From NCBI GenBank assembly GCA_006176705.1, contig QRFJ01002108.1:62001-126000 (forward strand): a stretch of 64,000 bases of DNA. Direction: 5' to 3'. This document shows, piece after piece, positions 35,290 to 48,040 of the stretch; within the stretch, counting starts at the first letter, position 1, and the number at the start of each line of letters is the position of its first letter. The DNA is from Cocos nucifera (Eukaryota > Streptophyta > Magnoliopsida > Arecales > Arecaceae). The notes under the pieces were generated by a model that did no database searches, was not told the origin of the DNA, and worked only from the letters and a program-made list of their open reading frames with translations. The position numbers and the translations under genes are program-made.

Positions 35290-35484
35290 ATGCTCATTAT
35301 TGAGTCTAACCTTACGATTTCTTCTGCATTCAGTTGGGTACTTGACTCTAGTTCTAGTGCTCATTTGTGCACTTTCATGCAAGATCTTGAGGATAGCAAG
35401 AGGCTGAGGGATGGCAAGATGATCCTACACATCAAAAATAGAGCAAGAGTTGCTGTCGTGGTGGTGGAAACATACCCTCTTTGA
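35290..35484 (+). pseudogene. copia protease region, A2
   Basis: SWVLDSSSSAHLC corresponds to A1's SWVLDSGSSAHLC, so the active-site D-S-G has become D-S-S through a single base change. The frame is open for 64 codons and then stops. Loss of the glycine should inactivate the enzyme even if it were translated. Confidence 0.82.
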
Positions 35485-35526
35485 CTACCATCTGGTTTAG
35501 ACTTAGTTTTAAAAGATTGTTATTAT

Positions 35527-35942
35527 GTGCTTGCAGCAAGCAGGAATTTGATTTCTATTTCATGCCTAGCACTTGAAGGCTATGTAATTAGTTTTCTTAA
35601 GGACCATTATAACATTCTTTATGAAAGAAATAAAATTGCAAGTAGTTTCCTTATTAACGGTCTTTACCAGTTACATATTGATGTATCTATTTTTAATATC
35701 GAGCAAAATATGAATGCCATGAAACGACCTAGGGATAATCTAAACGATAGGTATCTATGGCACCTAAAACTAGATCATATAGTAGAAGATAGGGTTAACA
35801 AATTGGAGAAAACTAGGCTACTGAGTCCGTTGACTTTCGAGTCATATCCAATTTATGAATCTTGTCTTCATTGCTAAATGACTAAGCTTCCTTTTGTAGG
35901 ACATGGGGAAAGGGCCATAGATCTTCTTGCCCTAGTACATAC
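35527..35942 (+). pseudogene. copia pre-integrase finger, A2
   Basis: DRYLWHLKLDHIVEDRVNKL and ESCLHC mark the HHCC finger. The second histidine motif reads LDH instead of LGH and one finger cysteine is replaced by tyrosine (PIYESC). A TAA follows at 35875. The frame is then cut by solo LTR E at 35943 inside the codons preceding the first catalytic aspartate. Confidence 0.85.
35938..35942. repeat. target-site duplication of solo LTR E, left
   Basis: catac, repeated exactly at 38447-38451. The uninterrupted A1 copy has one catac at this point. Confidence 0.9.
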
Positions 35943-38446
35943 TGAAAGGAATATGCCCTCAAGCCAATTTATTGGGATGTTCTTTATCTTCCAAACTCAT
36001 GTAATGACATTTTTTAATAAATAAAGGCATTTATTTCATCATATGCAGTGTCTTATTATTTATTTAAGATTATGATAAATCCTATAAATTAGGGATATGA
36101 TTTTAGGATTATGACGAGATCATACTAGTGAGACCTAAAATTTTAAAACCCTAATTTAAATATTCCTAGTCGATGGGACATTGAGCTAGGGATCCATGTT
36201 TTCCGGTAAGACTAGCACATTCTTTATATGCTCGATTGAGAGGATGATTAATCTCACAATAACTTGTGTATGACACTAATACAAGAATGTGGGTGCTCAT
36301 TAGAGAATGAGTTCACTGAATTGATCCAAATTGAGAATATCTAATGGAGTCTTATCTACATGTCAATAGATGGTTCTCATAGTGGAATTTGTGCATGTAA
36401 TCCTTTGACCTGAAACTACCATAGAATCTTATATATATAAATCCATATTTTGGTTCATACTCATTCATGACTCAGTTATGTATGGGATGATCTGGATATG
36501 GTAGATTATATATATGAAGGTTGTGAGTAGGTTAACATGGAATCGATCTCTCCTGGTAAGAGGAAATAGCATCCTACCTTGCTTCAAACAAATGATGATT
36601 CAGGAAGACTTTGATCAAAGCATGATGAAAAATTAGAAATGGTTTCTAATATTTCATTAAATGAATCATCATCATAAGATTGAAAGAGAAATGAATATGA
36701 TATTGGGGTTGACATATTTTCCATACCCAGAGTCATATTCAGGATGCAGGAAGATCGAAGGATCTAGTTGCATGGTAATTTTCACTGAAGGATATTTTTG
36801 GTATTTTCATCAAAATTTCACATCTTTCAGGATAGTCATGATACATTGCTAGACGTCAATCATGTCTTGTGGGTTTGATCAAATTAAAATTTTAATTTGA
36901 TCATTAAATTAGAAAGTGTTCTAAATTAAGTCAAATTGGGTTGGCTAGTTTTGACCTAAATCGGTTTGGTTGAGTTCTAACCAGATTAGGTCAAATCACA
37001 CCCAGACTCACTGCTGGTTAGATGTGAAACCCAATGGGTCACACACAAAGAGAATTGATTAAGGGTCTAATTGGATTAGACCATGTTTGCAAGATGAACA
37101 TGCTAGCACATGTAGCAAACCCTAGCACCTGGTTTCGAATTGGATTCGAATCAGCTTCCGATTTGGGCTAATTAAGATCCGATTTGAGCCAAATAAGGAT
37201 TTGGTCTTGAGTTGGATTAACCTAGATTGATTGGGCTTCAGATTGGGCACCACATACCTACATCCCACATGCCAGAGAGTCTCTCTCTTATGCATGGGAA
37301 GTCTTTCATGCGCAAAGGACTCTTTGGCGCATGGAATAAGTTGGCGCCTACCTTCTTTGACTTTTCCAATATTGTTATGTCACGTAAACTTTTTATATTG
37401 GCATGGACATCAGATATGGGGTGCAGAAGAGTCCTTCTATAGATGAAATACTCTTTTTTTTTCTTTTCGCCCAAGGATGTTTTGTCGCCCAAGAGTCCCT
37501 TGCCGCCCAAGACTCCTTGCCGCCCACTCCTCCTTGACGTCTCTTGGACTAAGTCAAAGTCTCTTGGGACTTTGACTATTCAAAGTTTACATCTCCATGC
37601 CTTCTTGCTGAATGGGCATCCCTTTTTAGAGCCATTAGGATGGCCATCTAATTTGATCTAAACCTGGATGAATTATGGTGCCAAAGATTTATGCATTGCG
37701 ACTCTTCGTAGAAAAACTTACGTAGAATTAGTCCAAGAGTCCTTCTGCTTTTAAGGCACCTCTTGGACTAAGTCTACGTAATTTTAAATGATGCAAAATT
37801 TACTGATGAGGTGTGAGATTTGATGATGGGGCATGAGATATTGATGATGGAAAGGGTGTGAGATTTTTAGATGGCACCCCTACGTACATTATAAATAAGG
37901 GGTGCGCATCCAAGAGTCCGTGAGTGTGTGAACATTATCTTTTCTTTCTTACAAGAGTTTCTTTTTGTCCAATTTTCTTTCTTCCCTTTCTCTTATCTAG
38001 ACCTTGTCATTATAAGGAACAAGAAGTCATCTTAAGACTAAGAGATTAGGAAGGAAAAATTAAGAAGACAAAAGAAAAAGAAAGATAGATAAGGAGAGGC
38101 AAGGAAGGTGACATAAAGGCATAAGAAGTTCTTGCCCTTATAATTAAAGTTCTTATTATTAGAACTTTAATTATATAAATCAAAAGTACTGGTGTCTTGA
38201 TCAAGTCTCTGTATAAATCAACGTTGGAGGGTGAACACGTGGGCACCTGATGGACTGCTACCGGTGATCAGGGTCAATTTAGGGTTTAGCGATAAGAGGT
38301 ATGTTCTAATACTTTCTCTTATGTTACAAATGTATGTTATATAATTTAATTGCTAATGGATGGTCCTAGGGTTCGGGTTTGGTTTATTTGATTTCATGTT
38401 TTTTGCTTTGAAATCCATGCTTCTGCCCTGTACACCAAATCCATCA
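35943..38446. repeat. solo LTR E (2.50 kb) inside A2 integrase
   Basis: Starts TGAAAGGAATATGCCCTC and ends AATCCATCA with perfect 5-bp duplications. A TATA box (attataaataagg) at 37888-37900 suggests plus orientation. It contains a short GC-richer repeat of tgccgcccaagactcc type near 37485-37530. No PBS, polypurine tract or pol is seen inside, so it is a solo LTR of a family not otherwise present here. Small ORFs inside (37227-37510) have no recognisable domain. Confidence 0.88.
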
Positions 38447-38451
38447 CATAC

Positions 38452-39109
38452 TAATGTGTGTGGCCCATTTGATTTGCCGGCTAAAGGCAATTTTGTCTAC
38501 TTTATTATCTTTATCGATGATCTATCTAGGTATGGATATGTGTATCTTATGAGACACAAGTCTGAAATTTTTTGAAAAGTTCAAGAAATTCAGACATGAA
38601 GTAAAAAAATAAACTAGAAAATCCATTAAGGTTCTTCGATTAGATCGAGGAGGTGAATACCTTAGTCAGAAATTCTTGGACTATCTCAAGAAAAATGGCA
38701 TAGCCTTCAATGGACTCTATCTGAAATACCTCAACTTAACGAGGTTTCAGAATGGAGGAACCGGACCCTATTAGATATGATCCGATCCATGATGAGCTTC
38801 ACAGACCTTCCTGATTATCTTTGGGGACACTCTTTATTAATAGTAACATATTTACTGAATAGGACTCCTTCTAAAATCGTTCCTACCATACCGTATGAGA
38901 TATGGCATGGTAAGAAACCAAATCTAAGTCATCTCAGAATTTGGGATTGTCCGGCTCATGTCAAAAGACAACAAGCGGATAAGCTAGACTTCAGATCCTT
39001 TAGAGCTCGATTTATAGGATATCCTAAAGAATCATTAGGATATTATTTCTACATTTCAAAAGATCATAATGTGATTGTGAGTCGACATGCCATCTTTCTT
39101 GAAAAATAG
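38452..39109 (+). pseudogene. copia integrase catalytic core, A2
   Basis: Resumes with VCGPFDLPAKGNFVYF directly after the solo LTR. DDLSRYGYVYLMRHKS matches A1. A frameshift near 38570 and several stops damage the second aspartate region. The last part MIRSMMSFTDLPDYLWGH to WDCPAH is open. The glutamate motif is altered (VSEWRNRT). Confidence 0.88.
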
Positions 39110-39246
39110 TTTATTCAAGATGGCGGCATTGGAAAGCAGATCAAGCTCGATGAGAAAGTCTCATAAGAATAATGAGCTAAGGATCAATTGGAACCAAATC
39201 AGATTGAGCCAATACACTCACTACCTTCTCCACCTCGTAGATCGAA

Positions 39247-40290
39247 ATGGATTTTCATCCCTCTAAGAGGTACTTAGGTACCATTTCAAAAAAAGTAGAC
39301 GAAATATTCCTCGTAGGCAATGGGGTTCATGGTGATGATCCCAAAATCTATAATGAGGCGATATCGGATATCGACTCTGAGAAATGGCTAGAGGTAATGA
39401 AGTCAGAAATTAACTTGATGCACTCAAACCAAGTCTGGACCTTGGTAGATCCACTAGAAGGTATAGTATCTATTGGGTGTAAATGGATCTGCAAGAGAAA
39501 GATTGATGCAAATGAGAATGTGGAGATATTCAAAGCTAGATTAGTGGCGAAAGGTTATAGTCAGCACGAAGAAATTGACTATCAGGATATTTTTTCGTCA
39601 GTAGCTATGCTAAAATCCATCCGTACATTGCTTGCGGTTGCAGTCTATTTTGATTATAAAATATGACAAATAGACGTGAATAGCATTCTTAAATGGATAT
39701 CTTGAAGAAGATATCTATATGGAATAGCTGCTAGGTTTCACATCCAGTGATGCTGATCACAAGGTATGCAAGCTGTAAAGGTCCATATATGGACTTAAGC
39801 AAGCATCTCGGAGCTGGAATACTCATTTTAATGATGTGATCAAATTGTTTGGTTTCATCAAAAATGAGGAGGAGCCATGTGTCTTCAAAAAGATCAGTGG
39901 GAGCACTGTTATCTTTTTCGTATTGTTTGTGGATGATATCCTCCTTATTGGGAATGATATTCTCATGTTGACCACAGTTAAAATGTGGTTATCCAAAGAA
40001 TTCTCCATGAAAGATCTAGGTGAAGCAACCTTTATTCTAGAAATTAAGGTCTATAGAGATAGACCGAATAGGATGCTAGAACTTTCACAGAAGATGTACA
40101 TAGAAGAAATGCTAAAGAGGTTTAGCATGAAAAACTCTAAGAGGGAATTAGTATCCTTCAGACATGGTATTCATCTTTCCAAGAAGATGTGCCCTAGCAC
40201 ATCTGAGAAAATAGAATGCATGAGCAAGATCCCTTATGCTTCAGCAATAGGAAGTCTTATGTATGCCATGTTACGTACATGACTTGATAT
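39247..40290 (+). pseudogene. copia reverse transcriptase, A2
   Basis: SEKWLEVMKSEINLMHSNQV, GCKWICKRK, KARLVAKGYSQ and SIRTLLAVA give the N-terminal fingers. After a stop and frameshift near 39665-39840 the second half has LFVDDILLIGND, the catalytic box, followed by WLSKEFSMKDLGEA and PYASAIGSLMYAM. The catalytic aspartates are intact. Antisense ORFs at 39348-39533 and 39823-40008 are shadows. Confidence 0.93.
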
Positions 40291-40428
40291 AGCCCATGCT
40301 GTGAGTGTCACGAGCAGATATCAGTCGAATTCAGATGAGGAATACTGGACTTCTGGGAAATGTAACCTTAAGTACTTAAGAAGAACTAAGGATATGTTAT
40401 TGGTCTTTGGTAATGGAGAACTCTAAGT

Positions 40429-40846
40429 CTAAGAATATACAAACTCGGATTTTATATTCGATGTAGATGATCGAAAGTCGACATCTGGGAGTCTGTTTGT
40501 GTGTAATGGTGGTGCTGTCAGTTGGAAGAATTCCAAGCAAGCTGTGATAGCAGATTCCACCATGGAAGTAGAATACATTACTGCGTCAGAAGCTGCGAAG
40601 GAGGCATTTTGGTGCAAGAAGTTTGCCACAAAGATCGGAGTGATGCCATTAGATGCCATTCTTCTGTACTGTGACAATAATGGCACCATAGCTTTAGCTA
40701 AAGAGCCAAGGTCTCATCAGAAATCCAAGCATATCGAGCGGCGATACCACCTCATCCATGATTACCTCGAGAAGGATTACGTCAAGGTTAAGGGAATCGA
40801 CTCCGCAGACAATGCGGTAGACCCGCTTATAAAGCGATTGGGCTAG
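40429..40846 (+). pseudogene. copia RNase H, A2
   Basis: Begins with NSDFIFDVDDRKSTSGSLF, then SWKNSKQAVIADSTMEVEYI, YCDNNGTIALAKEPRSHQKS and SADNAVDPLIKRLG, the full order of copia RNase H, with the catalytic acidic residues visible. The terminal stop region is followed by the polypurine tract 60 bases on. It is the best preserved coding segment of A2. Confidence 0.92.
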
Positions 40847-40908
40847 CAGATGATCGAAGCCCACCTTGAGAAGATGGGACTTAGATTTGTAGCCAATTGA
40901 TTTTAGAT

Positions 40909-40920
40909 CAAGTGAGAGTT
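40909..40920 (+). other. polypurine tract, A2
   Basis: CAAGTGAGAGTT directly before the 3' LTR, like copia3's CCAAGTGGGAGT. Confidence 0.85.
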
Positions 40921-43200
40921 TGTTAAATATGTGTACCCTAGAAGCCAAAATTGGCTAACACTTGTAATACACTTCTAGGAGCAAAATTATAATTTTGATT
41001 ATCAATAATAAAATGGGTATTTTCTATCATAAATATGTATTTAGTGTCTGTGATACATCCCTTGAGTTAATGGTAATGATAATTCATATTTTCAAAAGTT
41101 GAAAATCTAAAACATAAATTTTCATTATTAACTCATAAAATTCTCCCGACCGTAGGATCATCATGAGAATGATGATTGATCTAGAAGGTTGGTGTATAAT
41201 CACTTCTTTATAGTAGATGAGTCTTAAGTCTACTGTGTAGAGATATCAGAGTGAGAGTACAGGTACTCGTTAGAGAATGAGGGCACTGAGCATGACCATC
41301 TCGAGCAGTCATAAGGAAGTCTACCTTCTCATCGATGACTAGCTCAAAGCTGTAGTGGTGTGTCTGATTCTTTGACCTAAGGTGCATCAACAGTTCACCT
41401 TGAGGGTGTTATAGTTTGACTACACTATGACTCGATCTCTTAGCCATTTAGAATCCTGAGGTGTATGTTGGCTATAGCATGTTTATTAGAAATTGGATTG
41501 CACCAAGAGGGAATCTATCTACCTCGATGGATGAGGAGTAGCCCTATGAGGATTATGAGAATCAAGTCCATAAGCCCATGGCTATGGCAGAGTGAAATGA
41601 TAGAAAGAGTTTCTATTAAGATTTTCACATCGGACTTAAATCAAATGGTTAAATCATATGATAGAAATTAGGGTTTGATGAGTTCACCTTAACCCTAATC
41701 TGATCGGGGCTCAAGATAGAAAAACTTAATCACACAAGTAGCTGCACCAAGAGGTTCATTTTTAGTTTTGATGGGTTGCCACCATATACTGCTAGGTGTC
41801 ACTGGTGGATTTTGGGAGCAATTAGAATGTTTTAGATGATCGATCATTCTAGTTGTCTGAATCAGAAGAGTTCTGATCCATCGAAAGGAGTTTCGATGAT
41901 ATCGATGATAGAGATCACGACATATCCCATTACCATACAGAACTAAATCTAACTAGATCACACAAATAAGAATTTAGATCTGGATATCATCAATTGGACT
42001 AACCCAGTTCAATTGATTTGAATAGGATTCAATTAGGTTCAAGGAAATCGTGCTAGCATACGATTAAGCCTAATGTTCTCCTTCTACTATCATCAAAAGT
42101 TGTCTCGACTGAGCCAAATGTGTTTGTGCTCACTCATGTACCTTTACTTGGTCTGACTGGAGCTTGTTCAAATTAGAAAAGGGTTATCTTAATTTATGAG
42201 ATAAATTTGAGACAACACCTATCATTTTCCATCATCTGCTAATTCTTGTTTTTGACTTTGGTCAAATGTTGACATTTGACACTTAGACATCTGCCCATGT
42301 GTCATGCACCTATAGGAGAGCTGATAGGGACTTGTCCTCTTGCTAGAAATTAGAAAAGAGGAGGCACATGCTTAGGGAGGCGTGCGCCCATGGATAGGGA
42401 CGCCTGGAGTCCCATACAGATGGGACTCCAGGTTGCTTCTAGGATTCTACTTAGGTGGCGCCAACCTATAGACTTTAACCAGTCTTAGGCACCATATAAG
42501 GATGAATTGAAGGGGATCTCATCTGATTGGATCAGGTGATATCATCCCACTAATCAGATTTAGATCTAATTACATGAAGCAACATGATTGGTCGGGATGA
42601 TGTGGCACTGCATGCCATAGTAGGGTCTATATAAACCCTATCTGCATCCAACTTTTATAGAGTTCTCTCTTAGCCCATGCCCCAAGGCTGCCGCTCTCCC
42701 TCCTCCATGCCAACTTCTGGTCTACTCTCTCCTCTCCATGCTCAAGGAATTTTGGGCTCTAGTTTGGTGCGATCCAGGCAAAAGAAAGGTGACGAGAAAG
42801 GAAGAAAGCAGCACTGCTGTAGAGACGATTGCAGATCTTCGAAAGGAGTTTTGAAGATCCTCCAAATCAGATCCAAATCTGATATTTGGAGAGATGATAA
42901 AGAAGAAGAAGATCTCCAGATCTAATTTAAGTAGATACCGGTAGAGGCCAGGCGCTTGCATGGCTAGATCCAGAACCTCAGGCAAACAGCAAGATTATCA
43001 AAGGGTAATCTGATTAGCCAACATCAAGATATAAATTAATCAAATTTAATTTATTTTCATTTTTATTTATTAGATCAATAAAATTAGATCAAAAATATCT
43101 CAGATCTGATCTGGATACATGAGAGAAATTTTTGAAATATCTCTCTTGATCCGATCAAATCTGAATGAACCTGATCCAGAAAATCAAGATTTTTTCTTTA
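40921..43200 (+). repeat. 3' LTR of A2 (2.28 kb)
   Basis: Starts tgttaaatatgtgtacccta. The end is changed to ...tttcttta instead of ...ttccttca. Length equals the solo LTR at 52792-55071. TATA box (tctatataaa) near 42626-42636. No target duplication can be tested because the 5' LTR is truncated. Confidence 0.92.
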
Positions 43201-44524
43201 AAAAGAAGAGAGAAGGGAGGCGTGGGATTGCTTGGGGCATGGAGATTATTTGCATAAAAATACAAAGAGAAAGGGGTGGGGTGTGAGGATTAGGTGGTGC
43301 AAGGAATAGGGAGTCCTAGTCACACTAGGACTCCTATTTTGACCTGGTCAAACAAGATCTTTTAATTAAATAAAAATAAGAGTAAACCAACCCAATTAAA
43401 TAAGACCTTAATTCACTTTAAGGACTTAATTAAATCAGATTAAATCAAATTTAATTTTGATTTAATTTTTTAATCAAATTAAAAAATTGGGTTGATCCGA
43501 GTCCTAGTTAGACTAGGACTAGTTTTTCTTTGCGCTTAGCTTATCCAATAAGCCAATTGGACTTAATTCAATCAAGCCCAAACCAAATCTAAATAAAATA
43601 TATTTAATTAGACTTAATCTCAATCTACTGGCTTAATCAAATTAAGCTAATTAGCAATCAAATTGCTAATTGATCTTCCTGCAATACTTGCACTAGGTCA
43701 AACATCAATCGTATTAATTGTTTAACCCTAAAACGATTCTAAATCACTGATCAACTATCTGATCAAAATGTGAACTCTAATGTGTGTGACCTCATAGGTC
43801 TGAAGCTAAGCTGGTAGCATAAGAAAAAAATTTTATACCAATCAAAATGACCATCTAGCAATGATACCCGACGGTTGGATAGGTCGAAAGGTGTAGAACA
43901 CCATCCTTAGAAGCCATGCGAATATGTTTCCATATAATTCATCTCCTTGAGCATAATGCTCGTAGGACACCTCAGAGTTCAACTGTCAACTCTGATCAAA
44001 TTGTCTACATTGTATTTCAAAGTATCAAATCTATCTGATGGATTATTCTCGCCAAGGTTTTGCTATATTGAAATACAGTGATACATTCTTCTCCAACTCT
44101 TGGAGTGGTCAATTTCATCTTGATCACACTCCGACTTCACAAGTACTTGACTGTGCCCAGAAGCCTTTCATTACTGAATTAGAAATTTAGTTAGTCTAGT
44201 ACCAAAGCATAGTAAGTTGCTTGTAAGTCACTAAGGTAATCTCAGGTCTAAGAGATACTTATACCTATATTCCATCAGAAATATTCTCGACAGTAGAATG
44301 CTCTGGAGTTGGTCACGTTCAATGATGATGTCCCCATACATCTCATTTGTATGCCATACCAGTGTCTCCGTACTTCTTAGTTAAGAGGACAACCAACCTA
44401 TATGGCATATAGCGATCTACGCTCGATAGATGCTATCATCCTAATTAACAATCTATCATTTGATCGTGAACAAATTTAAGGACTAATCGATAAATTCTCT
44501 CTTTATCGAAACTAAATAGTCCTA
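43201..44524 (-). repeat. LTR C fragment, copy 1
   Basis: Bases 43376-44520 match 50671-51835 almost throughout. Related to the copia2/3 LTRs (for example ttgctaattgatc...caatacttgcactaggtcaaac). Truncated on the left by the A2 LTR and on the right by LTR B. No gene. Confidence 0.8.
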
Positions 44525-46012
44525 ATGTAGGATTGGCCATGCTACTTTCAAAAAATATTTTAAAAATAGTAATGATGTAGTAAAAAATAATTAATCTAAT
44601 TAATTATCTATTGATTATATTAGATTATTTAATCCTACACATTAGGATCTAAACATAATATGCATGCATACATCAATAGATCTGAAAATAAAACTACATA
44701 ATAAACTATTTACTACATCTACAAGTTCAGAATATAATATCTTTTTGTGGGTAGTCGATCACCATAATCTGAGTCTACTGAATAATACTCTAGTATTATG
44801 TCACAGCCACACACATGTTCAGCTTCTATGGTTGGTCCACATGGAGCTCCTGATCTCGATCAGCCCCATTGGAGTGCTAGCTCCTCACTGAGGTCTTTGA
44901 TGGTTGATCTTGATCGATTGTATGCTTTCTAATTTTTTAGATATTTTAAAAAATTATAACATAAATATTGAAGGATGATGAAGATGTGTTTCAAATTTGG
45001 TGGTGATCCAATGCTCACAGTACTTGATCTCTCCACTCGAACCTAGATTCCCAAATCTAGGATTTCACTCGGCCCAAAAATCCTGACACACTAAAAATCC
45101 TATCATGCCCTCTCTGTGTGGAGTTTTTTCATGAAATAAGTTTTTATCAAAAGATAACTTTCAAATCTATAATTTCTATTTAGATCATATCTAAAAATAG
45201 GATACCCTTAGAGATAAAAATCATAAGAGAAGAGAGGCATAAAGGAAAAGAAAAGTACTATAGGATCCTATTCACCTTCACTCCAAGATTTTTTTCGCCT
45301 AGAACTAATACCCAAACACTCTAAAATTTTTACAACATAATACTAACACCTTATCCTATAAGCACAAAAATTCTCATAATTTATTGAAATGAATACCATG
45401 AGAAAACTATATAGAAAATGATAAGGGTTGAGTGGTTAAGAGGTTTTAACCACTCACTTGATTTCAAAAATCAAAAGAGCCTCTTATCCTTATCCAACGC
45501 CCCCTCCTTTGTGTTTAACATGCAAAAGGACTCTCCTTCTACGTGCATATTTTTATTTCTTAAAAAATATTTGACAAACAAAAGGGAGGGCGTGGGAAGT
45601 AGAGTGGAAAAGTCAAAAATAGTGGGCGCATGGGAGAATTTGAATTCAAACTTTATTTGACTTGGTCCTAATTGGTTTCAACCAAACCAATTAATTTAGA
45701 CCCAATTAAACTAGGTTAAACCTAACCAAATTAAGCTTAGCCTAATCTAATAAAATTTTAATCAAATTAAAAATTAATTAGATCTACGTTCCAATCAAAT
45801 CAGGGTCAAAACTCCCATAGCGATTAGGTTATCTCATAACCTGATCGGATCAAATCCAATCGAATCAAATTCAATCAAACTTGATTGAATCCTCATCACT
45901 TAATCAAATTGAGTTAATCAATAATCAAATTACTAATTAATTCTCCAAAAAATATCTGAGTCCAAATCGAATGGGTTACTGGGCAATAGAGTCCTATCAA
46001 CATGAAATGCTT

Positions 46013-46453
46013 GAAGAGTCCTAAATCAGTGGGACTCTTGAACCTAGTGTCCCAAACGAATCGAACTCATGATCATAGAGTTCTAGACTAGTGAAACTCT
46101 TGATCAGAGAGTCCTAGATGAGTAGGACTCAAAGTTTCAGTCCAGTAAAACTCTTGATCACAGAGTCCCAATCTAGTGGGACTCTTGACCACAGTGTCCT
46201 AGATTATCAGAACTCATGATCAGAGAGTCCTAAACAAGTAGAACTTAGAGTTCCAGTCCAGTAGGACTCTTGGTCATAGAGTTCCAATACAGTAGAACTC
46301 TTTGACCATAGAGTCCCAGACCAATGGGACTCTTGATCAGAGAGTCTTAGATAAGTCGAACTCAGAGTCCCAATCCAATAGGACTTGGTCACAGAGTCCC
46401 AGTCCAGTGGGACTCTTGACCACAGAGTCCCAAACTAATGGAACTCTTGATCA
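46013..46453. repeat. minisatellite in LTR B: 15 units, 117-bp higher-order period
   Basis: Units of 25-32 bp of the type gagtcccagtccagtgggactcttgacca. A shortened unit starting gagagtc recurs at 46106, 46223 and 46340, exactly 117 bp apart, so four units form a higher-order repeat. Most units contain a GAGTCCCA ... TGGGACTC dyad. The ORFs at 46207-46392 and 46302-46538 are just translations of the repeat. Confidence 0.93.
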
Positions 46454-46502
46454 GCCATCAGATCAGATAGAAACTCCTAATGTGTGTGACCCAACAGATC
46501 CG

Positions 46503-47299
46503 TGTTGTTCCTATAGCTGCTCGGAGCCACAGTCATAGATCCGATCTCTTGCGTAAACCTAGGTGTTAATCCAGCAAACTGAAGAAGATCTAAGAAAGAT
46601 GAGAGAAGCTAGGGTTTTGGTGTTGGAATCAGAGAGAAGAAAGAAGAGAAAGTTAGGGAGAAAAGCTCAATTATATTCCAACCTTATTGTAAAAGTTATA
46701 ATATCCTGGTTTATATATCCTAGAGTTCCCACATGAACCCTTATAAACCCTAGCTCAAAAACTCCCCTAGGCTAACCCAACTCATATATGAATTAGCCCC
46801 CTTAAGACCTCTTGAACCAGGTCTTAAGACCTCTAGGATCAACCCAGACCCTAGCCCAAAATAGATCCTCGCGTAACTCTGCCCGCGCACTGAGCTAGCT
46901 CAGTCTCAGTACTGAGTCGGCTAAGTTCCATTGGGTCAGCTCAGTCTGAAACTGAGCCAGCCTAGTCCTGTGCTATGCCAGTAGTTCTGAATGCGTAGCT
47001 CTCTATTTTGCCTATGCTCTGAGACTTAGTTGATCCAATTTTGGACTGAGCTAACTAACCTACAGAAAATCCTTTTTCTACAGCCTTCAAGCTTCGATTT
47101 TGGTTCCTTCTCCATCTTGTGTCTCGGGTCTCTGAAATACCAACCAAACCCCTTGAGGCCCTCAATATCTGAACTTCAAGCCCATGAAGAGCTACATGCC
47201 GCCTCTACCCTAGGATAACTCCTATCCTAGCCTCCTTGGAGCCCTCGCCCTGGCTCCGCCCGTGGCCTCCCAAGGCTTGGGAGCACCACAACACCTACA
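46503..47299 (-). repeat. 3' LTR of TRG2
   Basis: 797 bp, from tgttgttcctatagctgc to acacctaca. A TATA-like tatataaacc lies on minus near 46708-46718. Followed by the polypurine tract complement atctccatct (47300-47309). Confidence 0.88.
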
Positions 47300-47552
47300 A
47301 TCTCCATCTTAGTGCACCCAAGCCTTGGCACACCTAGCAACATTCTCCTGCACGATCCCACTATCCCTGCATGTCTTGATAGCCCCTCGTGCTCACCTCG
47401 CCACTGTCATTCTTCTTCAACTGTTGAGCTCACTTTGAGGCTTTCGAGATGACCGCCTCCACCACTGAAGTCCTTGGCTTGTTCCTCTGCACCACCTTTG
47501 GAGTTGTAGGTATCCTTCTACTTGGTAACTGCATTACTTATCCTAAACTTTC

Positions 47553-48040
47553 CTAGAGATCATGCAATGTTCCTTTACTGGCACTCGTCGCATATCCAGA
47601 TGCTCCACCTGATACTGTCCCCTCAGAGCCATGCATGTCTCCCTGCACAATCCTCTCCACCTGGATCTGTATAGTCTCGACACTGGGGATGTAATATAGG
47701 TCCTCCCTCTGCACCCCTTTACTCTTAACCCATGTCACAGCTTCCTCCACCCATGAAGCTACCTTTGCCCGGTGCTCCACCTGAAGCTGAAGTCCCCCTA
47801 ATGCCACAGAAGTTGACTCTATCTCCGAGTCCCCCGAGGCCAACCACCCAACATTGCACTGCTGGGCCTGCCACTGTACCTCGAACACCATTGCTGCCCC
47901 TTCGAACCCTCTACACTCGCAGACCTATCCAAAACCCTCTCAGATACACCGCACCCTATGGGCTCCTCTGAGACTACCAAGATTTTATCCGAATCTTCAC
48001 TTTCAACGACTGTACTGATGGAATCGAAGCTTTCTCCTCC
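47553..48040 (-). pseudogene. TRG2 interior downstream of Gag, no known domain
   Basis: A 112-codon minus frame (47553-47891, starting MVFEVQWQAQQCNVGWLAS) follows the gag zinc knuckle. It has no protease, integrase, RT or RNase H motif. A related segment is readable in TRG1, so it belongs to the family rather than being random sequence. Whether it is a real C-terminal extension of Gag or untranslated tail cannot be decided. Confidence 0.4.

Larger units (their letters stand above)
31152..43200 (+). mobile_element. Ty1/copia element A2, 5'-truncated, with nested solo LTR
   Basis: Partial 5' LTR (31152-32582), PBS, leader, gag, protease, integrase (split by solo LTR E), RT, RNase H, polypurine tract and complete 3' LTR (40921-43200). 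Same family and gene order as A1, which lies in opposite orientation. About 840 bases of the 5' LTR are missing. Confidence 0.93.

Noticed and set aside
37227..37510. Overlapping ORFs in solo LTR E
   Set aside because: No start context, domain or comparison copy; they lie in LTR promoter-proximal sequence.
39348..39533. Minus-strand ORF, like 148-333 on plus
   Set aside because: Shadow of copia reverse transcriptase on the other strand in A2 and A1 respectively.
46207..46538. Two opposite repeat-rich ORFs
   Set aside because: Both are translations of the palindromic minisatellite.
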